This document shows positions 45,600-58,209 of a DNA stretch of 64,000 nt, in pieces. The position numbers and the translations under genes were made by a program. Position 1 is the first letter of the stretch. The number at the start of each line of letters is the position of its first letter. The notes beneath the pieces are model-generated. The model did no database searches and was not told the DNA's origin. It worked only from the letters and a program-made list of their open reading frames with translations. Origin of the DNA: Adiantum capillus-veneris (taxonomy: Eukaryota; Streptophyta; Polypodiopsida; Polypodiales; Pteridaceae); contig CM043944.1 in NCBI GenBank assembly GCA_014529385.2, positions 66,106,895 to 66,170,894 on the forward strand, given 5' to 3'.

Positions 45600-45885
45600 C
45601 TGAAAAGCATAGCCATAACTTAAAAGCATAACCATAACGAACCATAACCATAACTTAAAATCAAAACCATAACGAACCATAACCATAACTTAAAAGCATA
45701 ACCATAACTTAAAACCATAACTGGCTATAACCACTTTGATCAAAACCATAATGCAGATAACCATAACCATAAACAAAACTAACAATAACCATAAGCATAA
45801 CCAGAAAGAGAAACAATAACTGTCTATACAATGACAATGACAATAATCATAACCATAAGGGAAACAATAACTGTCTGAACACTAA
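45600..45885 (+). repeat. aaccataacc minisatellite in CACTA-C
   Basis: Units such as aaaagcataaccataact and gaaccataaccataac repeat about ten times, inside the downstream end of the element. Confidence 0.85.
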
Positions 45886-46101
45886 CTGTTTGTACAAAAA
45901 AGAGACACAGAAGCGTGTCTGTGTCTCACAAAGCATATAGATGAAATCGGGTCCACTAATGACTAGGCGCCGCAACCTGCACATAGGACAACTCACAAAA
46001 TTAGTATTGATATTACTTCACATATACTGACTTAATTAAATCAACTCACACATATTAACGTCTCACCTCAAGCGATCAACGAAACTATAAGGCCTCCCAG
46101 T

Positions 46102-46989
46102 CTACACCTCTCCTGAAGCTTCAAGATCATTCAGTACTTCATAGATACCTCTGCGATATCCATCTGACTCCTCCTCGCGTGATGGAGCTCGATGCATCGC
46201 AAGATTCTACGTTTATACAAAAATCAAAGTAATAAGAATACATGATTCATCGCGTTTTAAAAAACGCCATAGTTAAGATTGGATTAGAAACTCACAAACT
46301 CATAGCGAAAGGTGTCGAAGCCTCCACTGCCAAGATGAGATGTTCCCCTAGTCATCTCTCGTACCTGCGCGGCCTCACGCTGCTGTCTGAACCGCGTGGC
46401 CGCTGTCTGCTCATCCTCCCTGATGTGCAGCCACGTCTCGTGTGGGATGCTCGAAGGCTTCGGCGAGCCGATTCTGAAAGCCTTCCGAGCTGCATCTCGT
46501 CAATGTTTGATGGTGTCCCGTGCAACACCCTTGATCCACCGTGCCGAAACAACGAAAGAACCCGGAGCAGGCTGGTACTCTCTCAGGATGGTCTCCACCA
46601 TGTAAGTGACTTTTTCCTTTTCTTGCTGATCCGAAGACGTCAGAATGCTGGTCGAAAACTGCAGCTCCACGAGCTGGCGAATCCGCTGTCGCATCTCAGT
46701 CCCGACTCTATCCGTGTCAACAGAACCATTGAGGCGGTCCGGGGCGGGCAACAAGAAGAGCAACCTCTTTACACCCTTCAAGGATCCCGTGCTGCTCAAT
46801 GGGGCTGGGGCACAACACAACACAAACCAAAACAACAAACCCACAACCAAATCCAAACTACACAAGGGGCACCACCTAGTTTAAGAGCGAACTAGGACGC
46901 AAAAGAGGAGAATCGTTAGAGCAACCCACAAACAAGCAAGGAATTTACACTAACCCTAACACCAATGGAACACTCTCACACACTAAAAC

Positions 46990-47049
<60 letters not shown>

Positions 47050-49930
47050 GTGCTCGGGCTGCTTTGAAACGTATCGGCAATGATCAAGCAAACACAACTA
47101 TATATTTAAGAAAGAGAGAGAAAGGGGGAGGGGGTGCTTATTGCATTAATACCTTCTTACAAATCTATCATGACAAATCAAAGTGAGATTAGTATTTGTT
47201 CGACATAGCTTGCGTAAATTTCACCACAACACATCACAAGAAAAGCCACCCCAATCACTGTCTTAAGGCCAGGGGAGTCCTCTCCACCCTGTCGCCCTCT
47301 TACAATATGTGGGATTTATGGCTAGATTGATGACAACACCAGAGACAACCTATCAAGAACTTTAACAAAAAACACCAAGACACTTACGCATCATTGTTGT
47401 CCATTTCTTCACGTTGGAAGGGAGACAAAGTATCCAAGCTTAGTCCAAATCCACCCTCCTGATTCAGCAAATGTTGGGCTTACACTAGTAGGAGAAATGA
47501 TAGATTTCCTACTCTCAATTGAATGATCACTCTCTCTCTTACAATGGCATAGAGTTCCCTTGCTAATCCCCTATTACAACACATGCACATGCATAAGACA
47601 ATGACCTTCCACTCAAGAGATCCTTCTAGAGAGGTTGAGCTTGGCTTCTCAAGCTATAGCATAGTGCTCTTGCTTATGGCTCTCCCTTTTGTGCTAGCTA
47701 CACCCTCCTTTTATAGCAATTTTGAAGGCTAGGGTTACTCCTCTAACCATGGTTGGGTTAGATTTTCAGCAATTTATCTAATTTCTTTTGCTTGGAATTA
47801 TCAAGAAGTTGGTGGGGAAAGAGAGAGGAGAGAAATGGAGGTGATAGGACTTTTCATAGTGGGTTAGTGTTAGTAGAGTTAGTATTAATTTACAAATGGA
47901 ATTGGATATTTACAATGGGAGTATCCATGTAGGATACAAATAAGGAAGAAAAACTCTTAAGAGGTAAGAAAAGGTGGATTTCTTACAAGGTTGATGCTCC
48001 AAGTGTCTTGAGTAGGGCCAATTTTGACGCCTGTTGACGGTCCACTAGCTTTGACGGTACATTTTTTCTCCACTCTTGACCTTCCTTGAGAGACAAGGTA
48101 ATTGAAGCTGAGTAATCAACCACCATGATGCTGTCTTTTAAGAGAAGAAGCTGAATTTTGTGGTTTTTTTGATAGATATGGGTAAATTGGAGGAGGAAAA
48201 ATGAGACTAGGTAGTCAATTTTGGAATGGAATTGTGTGTGGGAGGTATGAGTTCACCATGGTTTCTCTTATTCTTCAAGGTTGAGGAGAAGGTGAGTAGG
48301 GTGCAGAGAGGAGTGGTGAGAGAGGTGGGGATGATGAGTGGAGAAGTGTGTGTGAAAGAGGAAAATGATAAAGTGAAAGAGAGAGTGTGGCTGCATAGCA
48401 TGGGAAAACTGGGGTCCACTAATAAAATCATAGCTCACAGCTCGTAGCTCAAAAAAATATGAAAAAATTTGAGGCAAAAATTCAGCCCACGAGCTACAAC
48501 TGTTGTTTGTATCACCTTTTCAAATTCGGAGAGCAAGTGAACTTTAAAAATTCAGCAAAACAGACCGTTTTTTTCCACTGCACAAGGTCCTTGTGGGGTC
48601 CTTCTTTGGATGATTCTTTTGAATACCTCCAAGAGTGAGCCCTCCATAGTGCATGTATGCATGCCACCTACCCTTGACCTTATTTGGTAGGTCTATAATT
48701 GAAGATATTGTTGAGACCATGATATAAGTGAATAGTACAACTAAGAAAACCCAATATTGGGGGTCTAAAAAATATGTACATGTCAAATATAAATAATATA
48801 AGTGAAAAAAATATAAAGGGGTCAAAAGAAATCTCTCTCATTATGAGGATACCATAAAAAGATAAATATTTTTGGTGTTCTAATTTTTTAGAAAAAAAAT
48901 AAAATAGATGTAGGAAGAGAAAAATCACAATAGTGAAAAAATATACACATAAATAAAACTAGTTTTTTTGGATTTTTGTTGGGATGGAGTTACACCATAT
49001 ATAAGAGAAGCTTACATGAAAATATTTCTATATGGAATAAAGAGTATGAAAAATGGTAAGAAAAATTGTGGTAATGGTGAGGCAATGTACAGAGCATAAA
49101 TAACACACACCTAGGTAGAAATATTTAAATAAATACCAAAATAATTATGAAAAAATCTTTTATTTAGGCCCTATATACAAAGAAATATTTACATACGCAT
49201 GGGCTATAATATACTTATATTTTTTATTATTTTTTATTTTTTTGGCTCAACTAGCCCAATGACTAGCTAATTGAGGGTTTTTTATTTCAGTAAGGAGATA
49301 TGGGAAAAGTCCCCTAACTCACACGCACCTATATACAGTGAAAGGGTGAGGGTAACCACAGTGTTTGAGTGATTTGATAGGGTGAGATAAATCACTATGG
49401 CAATTATGGAAAGCCGAAAAACGGCTATCACCATCTCCCCGACAGTATAGAGCTTGGAGGCACTTGAATCGTGTGCCCCCCCAAGGTGTTCGAGGTGTGC
49501 CAAGAGGTGTGTCGAGAGGTGTGCCTGGGTAAGACGAGGGTCGTGAGCGAGGAGGGGTCGAAGCATCTGTGGACCCTCCTCCACAGCAACCACAACCTCC
49601 ACCTGACGATCGCCGAGATCGGCGAGTGCGCCTGTGCTGCGGAGATGAGGACGTACCCGCCTCTGCACCACCCCTAGGTGTCGAAGCGGCCGTGATGGGA
49701 GAAGAAGGCGTCGTACCCATAGGCGTCCTGAACCCTATAGGCGTCCCCCCCGTAGGCGTCGGACCCTCGGGTGTGAAGCCCGGAGGCGTAGTACCGGTGC
49801 CTCTGGCTACCCAGTACTGAGAAGCCTCTGCCATCTGAGCAGGCGTCATCCGTGTAACAAAGGCCATGAATGCATCTACACTCATGGAAACGGGATCTAG
49901 AATCTCGTCTGCCATACTAAAGTCCTGCAC
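46102..49930 (-). pseudogene. CACTA-C Transposase_24-like gene, split by a solo LTR
   Basis: Second CACTA protein, a probable DNA-binding partner of TNP2. The start is taken as the ATG at 49930. The first part is Thr-Pro rich (GTTPPGFTPEGPTPTGGTP; STDASTPPRSRPSS), then RFKCLQALYCRGDG. There the solo R2 LTR (46730-49430) interrupts. After it the same frame continues (SVDTDRVGTEMRQRIRQLVE; RWIKGVARDTIKH). A TGA at 46500-46502 then breaks the frame, probably replacing a TGG or CGA codon. Beyond it FRIGSPKPSSIPHETWLHI and TSHLGSGGFDTFRYEF are visible, and a last exon ends at a TAG at 46102-46104. Compared with CACTA-B, domain order is the same and the sequence is well diverged. Confidence 0.78.
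46730..49430 (-). mobile_element. Solo R2 LTR
   Basis: A 2,701-bp inverted copy of the R2 LTR at 15431-23180 without CACTA-B. Plus-strand edges are TGAGGCGGTCCGG and AACGGCTATCA. The 4-bp target duplication ccat is at 46726-46729 and 49431-49434. Internal sequence and the second LTR are absent, as after LTR-LTR recombination. The TATA box is on the minus strand at 47705-47716. The uninterrupted CACTA-B target (aggaaatctatcattt on the minus strand) is near 47497-47512. Confidence 0.92.
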
Positions 49931-50068
49931 AAAGAAAGTAAAATAAAGCGTCAGAACATATTTGTTTAAATTAACTTTAAGCTTAATTTTAAATCAAAGT
50001 CTTCACACAAACACTTACAAGCCTAGGCCTCGACGAGTGAGGCATCATCGATAAGATCTTGCACCCTA

Positions 50069-53000
50069 TCATCGTCTATCTCTAATTGCAATCTCCCCAA
50101 CTCGTTCTAGCAGATTGTCTTCATCCATTGCATCTTCATCTACAAGTGTCAATTCTGGCTCGTCTACGTCATCCCTCGTATATCTGTCTGCTTCATCTGC
50201 CATACCTTCGTCCATCTCATATAATGTCACAGTAGTATGGACATCGACTGACTGACTTTCCTCCAGGAGATCTTGCCCTTCAAATACTTGTTTATTTCTT
50301 GGAGCAACCTGAACCACAAACCACCATTGTCGCTCTCAAGGGTCCGGTACAAAGATCACTTGCTCACAATGTTCGGGGAGAGCAAATGTGTCGCTCGCAT
50401 CTGTCCATGTCTTTGTAGAATATATTTGCACAAGTTTGTTTCCATCTCTGTGTACCGTTGCATTGCGACCAGAAGTAATCACCTTGAACCACTTCACATC
50501 CAACAAAATCATCTCAAACCGCCTGAAGCTTACTTTCAGGATATCTGACAACAGACCACAGTAATCCAGGTTGCTAGTGCTCTCATTCGTGTCTCTAGCA
50601 CTGGCCCTGCTCTTTTGCATGAAACTAACCATTATCCCACTATTAAACATGTTTCTTCTGCTGTCAATTTGTTGTGTTCTGAAATACTTTCCATGCGACC
50701 ACAGTTCCATGTATGTATGATACTTCCAGTCACATCCAATAGCCAGCTCTTCCTCTTCTAGAGATATGGGTTCTCCGATCTGTCGAGCTACTCTCACTGT
50801 CTTGTCCAACCATGCCATTGTAGGGGATTCAGGTAGAGGAGCGATATAGTCTGGCAAGGGTAAGCCTCTAGTCGTTCGACTTTGCCTGAAATCCTGTCTC
50901 TCTAGATTGCGTCTCTCTTTCTCTTCTTCGTACCTTTCAAGCCATTTTTGCATCAGCACTGAATTTAGTATACAGAACTTCATGATCTTTTCTTGCATGG
51001 TCAGGTTCATGTTCTTCGGCACCCCTTGCCCTTGCGGCTCCTCTCCCACCAATCTTGCATCCTCCTCATCGCTCCACAGTGAAGGCATTTCTGGGTCAGA
51101 AACGGATAAAAATTCGGTCGTCAATACAAGAGACTCTTGCACCAGCCATCCTTCTGCCATGCTCCCCTCTGGACGCACTCTTTGGCGAGCAAAACCCTCA
51201 AGTGTTTTCATGAATCGCTCTAGAAAGAACATCCAACGGCTGTGGACTGTACCTGCCACTGCAACCTCATCTACTACATGGATGAGCAAGTGCATTTGGA
51301 TAGTTAGGCAGCTCGTGGGTAGATACTTCTCAATCATGCAAACTGCCTCAATGGAGTTAGCCCTTGCGACTGCAATAGATTCTTCCCGTATCTCCTTGAA
51401 AGAGATCCACTGCACTAGCTCTGAAATCTTGTATATGCAGGTCCGCACTTCCTCCGTTAAACACCCCTTGATCACAATTGGAAGAATGAACTGCAAGAAC
51501 TTATGCCAGTCGTGCGATTTCAACCGTGACAATTGATCGTCACGGGTGAATGCTGTCTTGAGACATCGCATATATCCTGTTGGCGTCCTGAACTCTGAAA
51601 TCACCCTTTTCACTTGTCGCTCTTTGTTTTTTAGCAATACCCATGGCGCTCTTGGAAGTTTTGTTTGACCAACTGCATTGGTGAATGGCCACAACTCTGG
51701 CATCTTTCCAACCGACTGCAAATCATCTCGTGAAGCTCGATTGTCTTTCATTCCCATGATTGTCTTCCAGAGGAGCTCTCCCACATTCTTGAATATATGC
51801 ATTGGATCCAGCAAATGGTTAATTAGTAGATCTTCCCAGTATGGCAACGTATGGAGAATGGACAAACGTTTTATTCCTAGAACAGGTTGCCCCTCATGTT
51901 TCTCCCATCGGCGACGCCACTCTTGTACATGCATAGGACGACACTCGACGCGACCAAGCTGGCCTTCGTGCAAGTGATGGCCATCTAGAAGATAACGGTG
52001 GTGGCCTTGATAAATTATATTTCGAAGAGAGGTAGAATAGCGCACATCCAAAGACAGCCCGCAAATTGGACATGCATTGTATCCCGAAGTTGTTAGTCCT
52101 GCATATATCAAAGCATGAATCAGGCCAAGGCAAAGGGCTTGCGAATAGCGAGAATTTTGTAAATCAATAACCATTACCAGAAGCTTCTCCGTATCCTGGC
52201 CAATCATGCATAGTCCACATAAGAAGTCCATGGATCCTTGCATGCTGTTGTCCTACTAGTTCAACCGCATCTGCTATGTCGATCCCATGCGATAACTCTT
52301 GGAGCTTGTGAACTAGTGGAGCTAGATAAACATCCATGTTTTTTGCTTTGAACTTACCAGGTACAATCAAGCTTAAAATCAAATGACCCTTCTTGATAGC
52401 AAGCCACGGCGGAGGTTGTAATTGATAAGGCACACAGGCCAAGTGCTCCATGACGAGCTTCTCAAGCCAGATGGATTGACTCCATCCATTGCCATGCCCA
52501 AACGCAAATTGCGTGGTTCACTCTTAAAATGTGGCCAGGTATCTTCAATGTGCCTCCAAGCCTTCGAATCAGAGGGCACCCTAAATGTTGCGTCAGTGGA
52601 TCTATTCGTAGAATGCCACCGCATCAACTTTGCAATGGAACCACAACGAAACATGCTTTTTATCCTAGGAATAATAGGAAAATGCCGCAACACTTTAGCT
52701 GGCACTGTCTCGCCAACTGCATCTTGTTTGTAGCGCATTGCTCCGCACTTAGGACACGACAGACAATCTGCGAATTCATTGCGAAAAAGAATGCAATCAT
52801 TTGGACATGCATGAATCTTGTTGTAGTCCAAGCCAACTGAGGTTAGAAGTTGCTTTGCGTTTGGCCTGGAGGGGGGTATTTCATTGCCAGCCGGGAGAAG
52901 TTTCTCCCGCAATAACCTGTTTAAGCCACATTAAATTAAAATTAAATCTCTCGGAGCACATCACCGTTCCAATCGGAAAATCTCTTTTGTAAATTACGTA

Positions 53001-53513
53001 CCTAAACAAAGCAGTGACGCTTGCATCTGACCACCCATACACTGATTCAAGATTCAAAAACGCTAGACAAGTATGAAGCACAGATATTTTGGCGCCTTCA
53101 TAGATTGGTTGACGTGTCAACTTTCTCAACATGTCTTCAGGAGATAGGCACACGGCTTCTGGTGCTGCTTCGTTCGCGTTCTCCTCGCTTGTCTGGAAGA
53201 AGGCATCCAGCATCTCCTCCATGCCATCGTCTTCTGTCTGTAAGCCCTTTTCTGCTTCCATCCGTGGCTCTATATTGGTCGGGCCTTCACGCATAATCTT
53301 TTTTCTCTCTCTCTCAGATGTAGGTGCTATGGCGCAGAAATGAATGCCCGTTCCGTAGGAGTCGTATCGCAGATTCTGTACGGTTTCTCTAGCAAACTCT
53401 CCATACTTGTGCACATGCTCATTACATATCCTATGCTTGCATAGGATTTGATAATTGCAGAGCGTGCACGAGCATGCAATCTTTTCCTCCATGTTAGTTG
53501 ATGACATTGCCAT
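50069..53513 (-). pseudogene. CACTA-C TNP2 transposase, nearly complete
   Basis: DDE transposase of the En/Spm type. Starts at the ATG 53513. N-terminal Cys-rich CSCTLCNYQILCKHRIC; first intron about 52921-53001. Then IHACPNDCILFRNEFADC, CPKCGAMRYKQ, AMDGVNPSGLRSSSWSTWP, a frameshift near 52410 (one base lost in the YNLPPWL motif), and NMDVYLAPLVHKLQEL. A second intron (about 52110-52190) leads to the largest open part (to 50336): YNACPICGLSLDVRY, GHHRYLLDGHHL, NHLLDPMHIFKNVGELLW, LLIHVVDEVAVAGTVHSRWM, and YMELWSHGKYFRTQQIDSR. A TGA at 50336-50338 interrupts the last domain, which continues in frame as RQWWFVVQVAPRNKQVFE to 50069. It is only two lesions away from an open frame. Confidence 0.85.
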
Positions 53514-53601
53514 CTACAATGATTATGAATGTTGTTTTAATATATATATATATATATACTCCTCACAATGTAAACTACCTCGCATTCTCTAGTCTTGCCC
53601 A

Positions 53602-53637
53602 ATCTCCGTACACCTCGGTCCAGAGGTGTACGGAGAT
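53602..53637. other. Hairpin module of CACTA-C
   Basis: ATCTCCGTACACCTC and GAGGTGTACGGAGAT form a perfect 15-bp stem with a 6-base loop. It sits 89 bases upstream of the TNP2 ATG (minus strand). It is flanked by cgtctttattggtca and agtcttgcccaat, as in the other two copies. Confidence 0.75.
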
Positions 53638-53769
53638 CAGGACCACCGGGTCAAAATCTCGTCTTTATTGGTCAAATCCTATATGGGTAGACAGATACGT
53701 GCACTCCCAGGTGTACATGGCAATGCATGTAGCAGGCAAAATCCCTTTGCCTCTTTTAGTTCCATAGTT

Positions 53770-53985
53770 TCTTCTCTGTCTACGTACCCTATCTCTCGTT
53801 CTTTCTCTCTTGATCTCGCTCTCGCTATCTCTCTTTCTCTCTCGATCTCGCTCTCGCTATCTCTCTTTCTCTCTCTCTGTCTCTCGATCTCGCTCTCGCT
53901 ATCTCTCTTTCTCTATTTCCCTATCTCTCTCTATTTCTCTATTTTCCTATTTCTCTGCCATAACTCCTGGAGCTCCACTTCCCTA

Positions 53986-54061
<76 letters not shown>

Positions 54062-54073
54062 ACTCTCTATTTC

Positions 54074-54142
<69 letters not shown>

Positions 54143-54156
54143 CTACACACACACAC

Positions 54157-54210
<54 letters not shown>

Positions 54211-54360
54211 TTCCTACACACACACACCGCTCTCTCTCTCTCTCTCTCTCTTTCTTTCCTACACACACACACACACACCGCTCTCTCTCTCTCTCTCTCT
54301 CTCTCCTACACACACACACGATGTAGAGGTAGAGAGAGAGAGAGAGAGAGAGCAAGAGAG
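53770..54360. repeat. CT/CA/TA microsatellite block in CACTA-C
   Basis: Long (CT)n tracts with (TA)n at about 54036-54060, and three repeats of a tttcctacacacacacaccg linker. Open frames here are repeat translations. Confidence 0.95.
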
Positions 54361-54644
54361 AGGGGTTGAGGAGGGTGGAGATGGACATAATACCTGCGCA
54401 ACAGGTTTCGGCCAAGACCCGAGCAGGCAAAAATGGCCCTTGCGCGCGTGTTTCGCTTTTTTTCCTCAATTTTTTTGGCATCGATATACGCGTCACTATA
54501 CGCGTGGCAAATAAAGCCTTTCCACGCGTATATCGATGCACATTGCGACGCGTATAGCGACGCCTGCTAATGTCGTCGATATACACGTGGAAAGGCATGG
54601 CCGTTGATATAGGCACGTTGATATCTTCATTTAGTGTTGTAGTG

Positions 54645-55208
54645 TATGAAAATATGGGGAATCAAATGAGGAGGTTCCTCATTTGTTTTTTTATGTATAT
54701 TTATTTACAAGATATAAGAAAAAATATTTGTAGAAAATAGGAATTTAAAAGTGAAAGGCAATGAGGACTAATGGTGAAAGGTATTCTTTTGAGGTTTTTG
54801 TGTGGAGTGGATTCACACCAAACATAAGAGAAGCTTGCATGAAATGATCTTTTATAGAATCCATGGTAAAAAAAATCATGGTAATGGTGAGTAAATGTAC
54901 ATAGCATACTTAGGTAAATATCACATACCTAGGTAGAAACATTTAAATAAATACCAAAATAACTATAAAAAATCCCTATATCTGTGCCCTATATACAATG
55001 AGATACTTACACGCAAATGGGCCATAATATTTTTTGTTTTTTTTGTTTTTTTTCTAGCTGAGGGTTTTAAAGAGATATGGGAAATGTCTCCCAACTCACA
55101 CACGACTATGTACAATGAAAGGGTGAAGATAGCCACATTGTTTGGGTGATTTTGGTAGTGTGAGGTAGCTCACTATGACAATTACGGAGAGCCAAAAAAT
55201 GATTATCA
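54645..55208 (-). mobile_element. Truncated, diverged R2-type LTR start
   Basis: From about 54780 to 55208 it follows the outer part of the solo R2 LTR (48970-49430): cataagagaagcttgcatga, aacatttaaataaataccaa, gagggttttaaagagatatg, ending gattatca at 55208. It is more diverged than the other two copies, with indels. 54645-54780 holds AT-rich sequence with no clear match. Confidence 0.65.
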
Positions 55209-55702
55209 ATAGAAACAAGATTTATAGATCATGTCCATGCCTTAGATTAGTTATTAGGTGAAGAACATACCCAAATTTGAAAATTGCAAAAATTAATAGC
55301 GGATTAAGATTATGGTGATAAGTTTTAAGATGGAAAATTTAGTAGAGTTTTAACAAAATTTTCACAAATTGAATATAACTTCTTAGCAAGATGAGATTTT
55401 GCATAGATTTCAAGGTTTATGGATATGAAAAAGCTTATTGTAACAAGAACTCGAGCTTCATAGCTTAGGTTTTATACCATATTTTTGTTATTATAAAAAA
55501 ACTCAAATCTTGAAAAGGTTGACAAAGAAAAAAACATTGGTCTTTCAAAGTCTCTTTCATTAACATGATGAAGTTATGGGGCAAAAGGTCTATAATGTAT
55601 ATATAGCTGACATGAAGTTATGGGGTGAAACTTAAGGTTTATAATGTATATATAGACCGACACCCATAGACCGACACCCATCTATAATATATGTATATAA
55701 AT
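55209..55702. other. Unassigned AT-rich sequence
   Basis: No gene is seen. A local duplication of about 55 bp (gaagttatgggg...ataatgtatatatag) occurs at 55571-55605 and 55614-55657. Confidence 0.6.
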
Positions 55703-55978
55703 TGTTGGGTTTTTCAAGCCCTTTGGGTTCCATGGGAACATACCCTAGTAAATAGCATGCGGGTATAGCTCCAATTTAGGTAGATTTTGATGGAAAGTGT
55801 CACTCTATATAGTGTAAAGGCTTTGAATAATCAATATAAGTGTTCTCTTTTTTGGTGTCTCGAGGTCTCTCTCTCTCTTGTCATCATTCACCTTCTCTGC
55901 ATGCCCTTAAGCTTGCCATGGCTTCCTATTGGCATCCTCCCTAGCCTCGCAGCCCTTGCACATGGTATTAGAGCCCAG
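55703..55978 (+). mobile_element. Copia-type LTR with initiator-Met primer site
   Basis: TGTTGGGTTTTTCAAGCC at 55703 to TTGCA at 55960 has the size (258 bp) and edges of a small Copia LTR. It is followed by tggtattagagc (55963-55974), one base from the canonical TGGTATCAGAGC primer site. R3 copy 2 begins at 55979, so the rest of this Copia element is not seen here. Confidence 0.65.
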
Positions 55979-58209
55979 TGTCATGCAGCTCCGCTCGCAT
56001 GCTAAGAAAGATTCACATCAAGCTTATTTGAAGCTTACATGATTAATGAACAGTGTTCACGACCTCGTAGCAGGCCAACTTTAATGCTGAATGTATGTCA
56101 AATGCAATTTAAAAGGCCAATTGATGCCTTGCTGATCCTAAAAGGGGCCTATGGGAGTTTATGATTTAGAACTGCAGTGCTTGAGGTGCTCTACCAGCCT
56201 GTCTTTACGGATCGTCGATTGAAGCACGATGCAAAAGTTATGGCAGTTTGAAGTTTGAGTAATTGCAGATATGTACCGGATTAGGCAACTGCAGTTGAGG
56301 GGATAGAAATGGAAAGAATGCATGGGCTTGAAGTGCTCCCTTTGTGGAGTGCATCGGTCGTTTCAGATCAGTAATTGGAGTTCTGGTTGCCAAGATATCA
56401 CCAGTTTAAGTTTCCTTGGGGACCGGTTCCGTGCCAATTCGATCGCCAAGATCGGAGTGCCATCTGAAAATTTACAGCCTTAGCAGAGTCTTTATGCGTT
56501 CTATGCAGCGTGAGAAGTCTATAGGAATTTACGGCTCATCTGATAGAGTCTGGGTTGGTGAGATAATACGGGTTGAGGCCCGACACTACTGAGCTGGATG
56601 AATTTTTGGCATTACTCAAGACACTGATATGAGGAGGATGAATTTTCAACATTACTGAAGACACTGATATGGGCGATGAAATTCGAAACCTGACGATGAA
56701 AGCTGTACTGGTCGATGTGCATGTTAAATGCGGTGCCGTTACGAAAGTACGATGTTTTTGATGAGCGTTTAGTTAAAAAAGTTCCTTTTAAACAACATTA
56801 GTTTCAAGATACGCCCAAAGCTATGGCAAGGAGCTCTGGACTATTTTCATAGAGTGCGAGCCGGAGCCTTGCTTGACACATATGTCAATATGATGCCCAT
56901 TAGGAGATGTGGTGGCCACTCATAAACGTAAAGGCCGCCGATATTAACCAAGGACCTCAATTAAGGGGTTAAGTGAGTGTGAAGAGAAAGAAAAGAAAAA
57001 GGGGAGGCCATGGGTGGCGACGGGCAACAACGCAGGGGGACGAAGCAAGGCTCGCGCTGGTCAACAGAGACATCCGATGATCTCGCATGAGAAGGAAAAC
57101 TTGCTCAGCTCGTCGAGGCGCCCCATCCGGTATTAATCCCTTCGCATTTCGTGAAGGCCGGGTTTTGAGCTTGCCACGTCATCAAGCTTTTTCCCACGCC
57201 ACGTCAGTCACGGGGCCGTGACTGCGTGGTGGGGCCTATTTTTGGAAGAGAGGAGGAAGGTATGGCATAGGCAAGGAGGAGGGAATTAGAGGAGACAATC
57301 AGGGGAGTACTCGTTCTCTTTATCTGGCTCGGGACCTCAATGAGGTGTGACCTCTCGCTCTCGACAAAGACGAAGCATGAACGTGAGGAGAGTCAATGAA
57401 GGAAGGTAAGGAGGAACAAAAACGAGGCAAGGAAAGTGTGACGAGCACGAGGGTTCTTCAAAGCTCAAGAAGGAGAAGTGCTAAAAGATCGGAAGGGAGG
57501 CAAAGAAAAGCTCTCTCTATCTCCCTCTCTCTCTCTCTCTCTCTCTGTGTCTGTCTCTCGTCCTCGCATAACAAGGACAGGGCTTGTTATCTCTCTCTCA
57601 AGCCAAAGAAAGGGGTATACTCTCTCTCTCCCTCTCTCAACCTTGATGTAACAAAAAGTTATCAAGAAGGCATAGGGGAGAACACGAAGAAGGATTGTGA
57701 GGTTTATGGGAAGGGAACGTTAGGCACGCGAGAGCTGGAGAAGGTGAAGCCAAGCACTCTCTCTCTCTCTCTCTCTCTCTTCCTCGGCTAGAAGGAAATC
57801 TCTCTCTCTATCGTCCTTCTTGAAGAAAGGAAAGATCTCTCGAGCTCAGTAATAGAAAGCAATACAAATATATAGAGGTCAACAACATTCAAAGCAGGGG
57901 CATCCGACATGGAGAAAATTTTTTGATCATTGACGGCATCTTAAACTTAGTTAATCCTTTTTGTTAAATCACGGAGCCGTTAACGGCCCGGGGTAATTGT
58001 AATGGGAGCCTAAACTCCTTGATTTCAGTGAACCTAAGTGTCTGTGCTGTTAACAGCTCGACTGGGCTATTGCCTGCAGAATGTACTCAGAGATTAAATT
58101 GATTAATTGAAGGTTATGGTGATTGACATATCCTTTTTCACCTATTGTTCTTGTTCTCTTGACACCTCCCACAGTCAGAGGCCGGGCGCGCTCACATACC
58201 CCCCCAACA
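55979..58209 (+). mobile_element. R3 copy 2, 5' LTR
   Basis: Edges TGTCATGCAGCT and ACCCCCCCAACA. It aligns with 60937-63681 throughout, minus a 400-bp insertion and a short stretch (ccaagcttaaagtgaatctg region) present only in the 3' LTR. Possible TATA at 57865-57878 (acaaatatatagagg). CT tracts at 57511-57547 and 57759-57780. Confidence 0.85.

Larger units (their letters stand above)
45218..54644 (-). mobile_element. CACTA-C, full ends, contains a solo R2 LTR
   Basis: Ends CACTAGAACAAAAATACG (left) and, on the minus strand, CACTACAACACTAAATG (right) are imperfect inverted repeats. The target duplication tat is on both sides (45215-45217 and 54645-54647). Subterminal units: cgtcgctat/agcgacg at 45238-45330, and acgcgtatatcgatg/gcgacgcgtatagcgacg at 54480-54640. 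In the minus direction it carries the hairpin module, TNP2 (53513 to 50069) and the Transposase_24-like gene (49930 to 46102). Both genes are damaged. Confidence 0.88.

Noticed and set aside
43725-45885. CRISPR-like or regularly spaced repeats
   Set aside because: The units are adjacent and imperfect with no unique spacers, and this is plant nuclear DNA.
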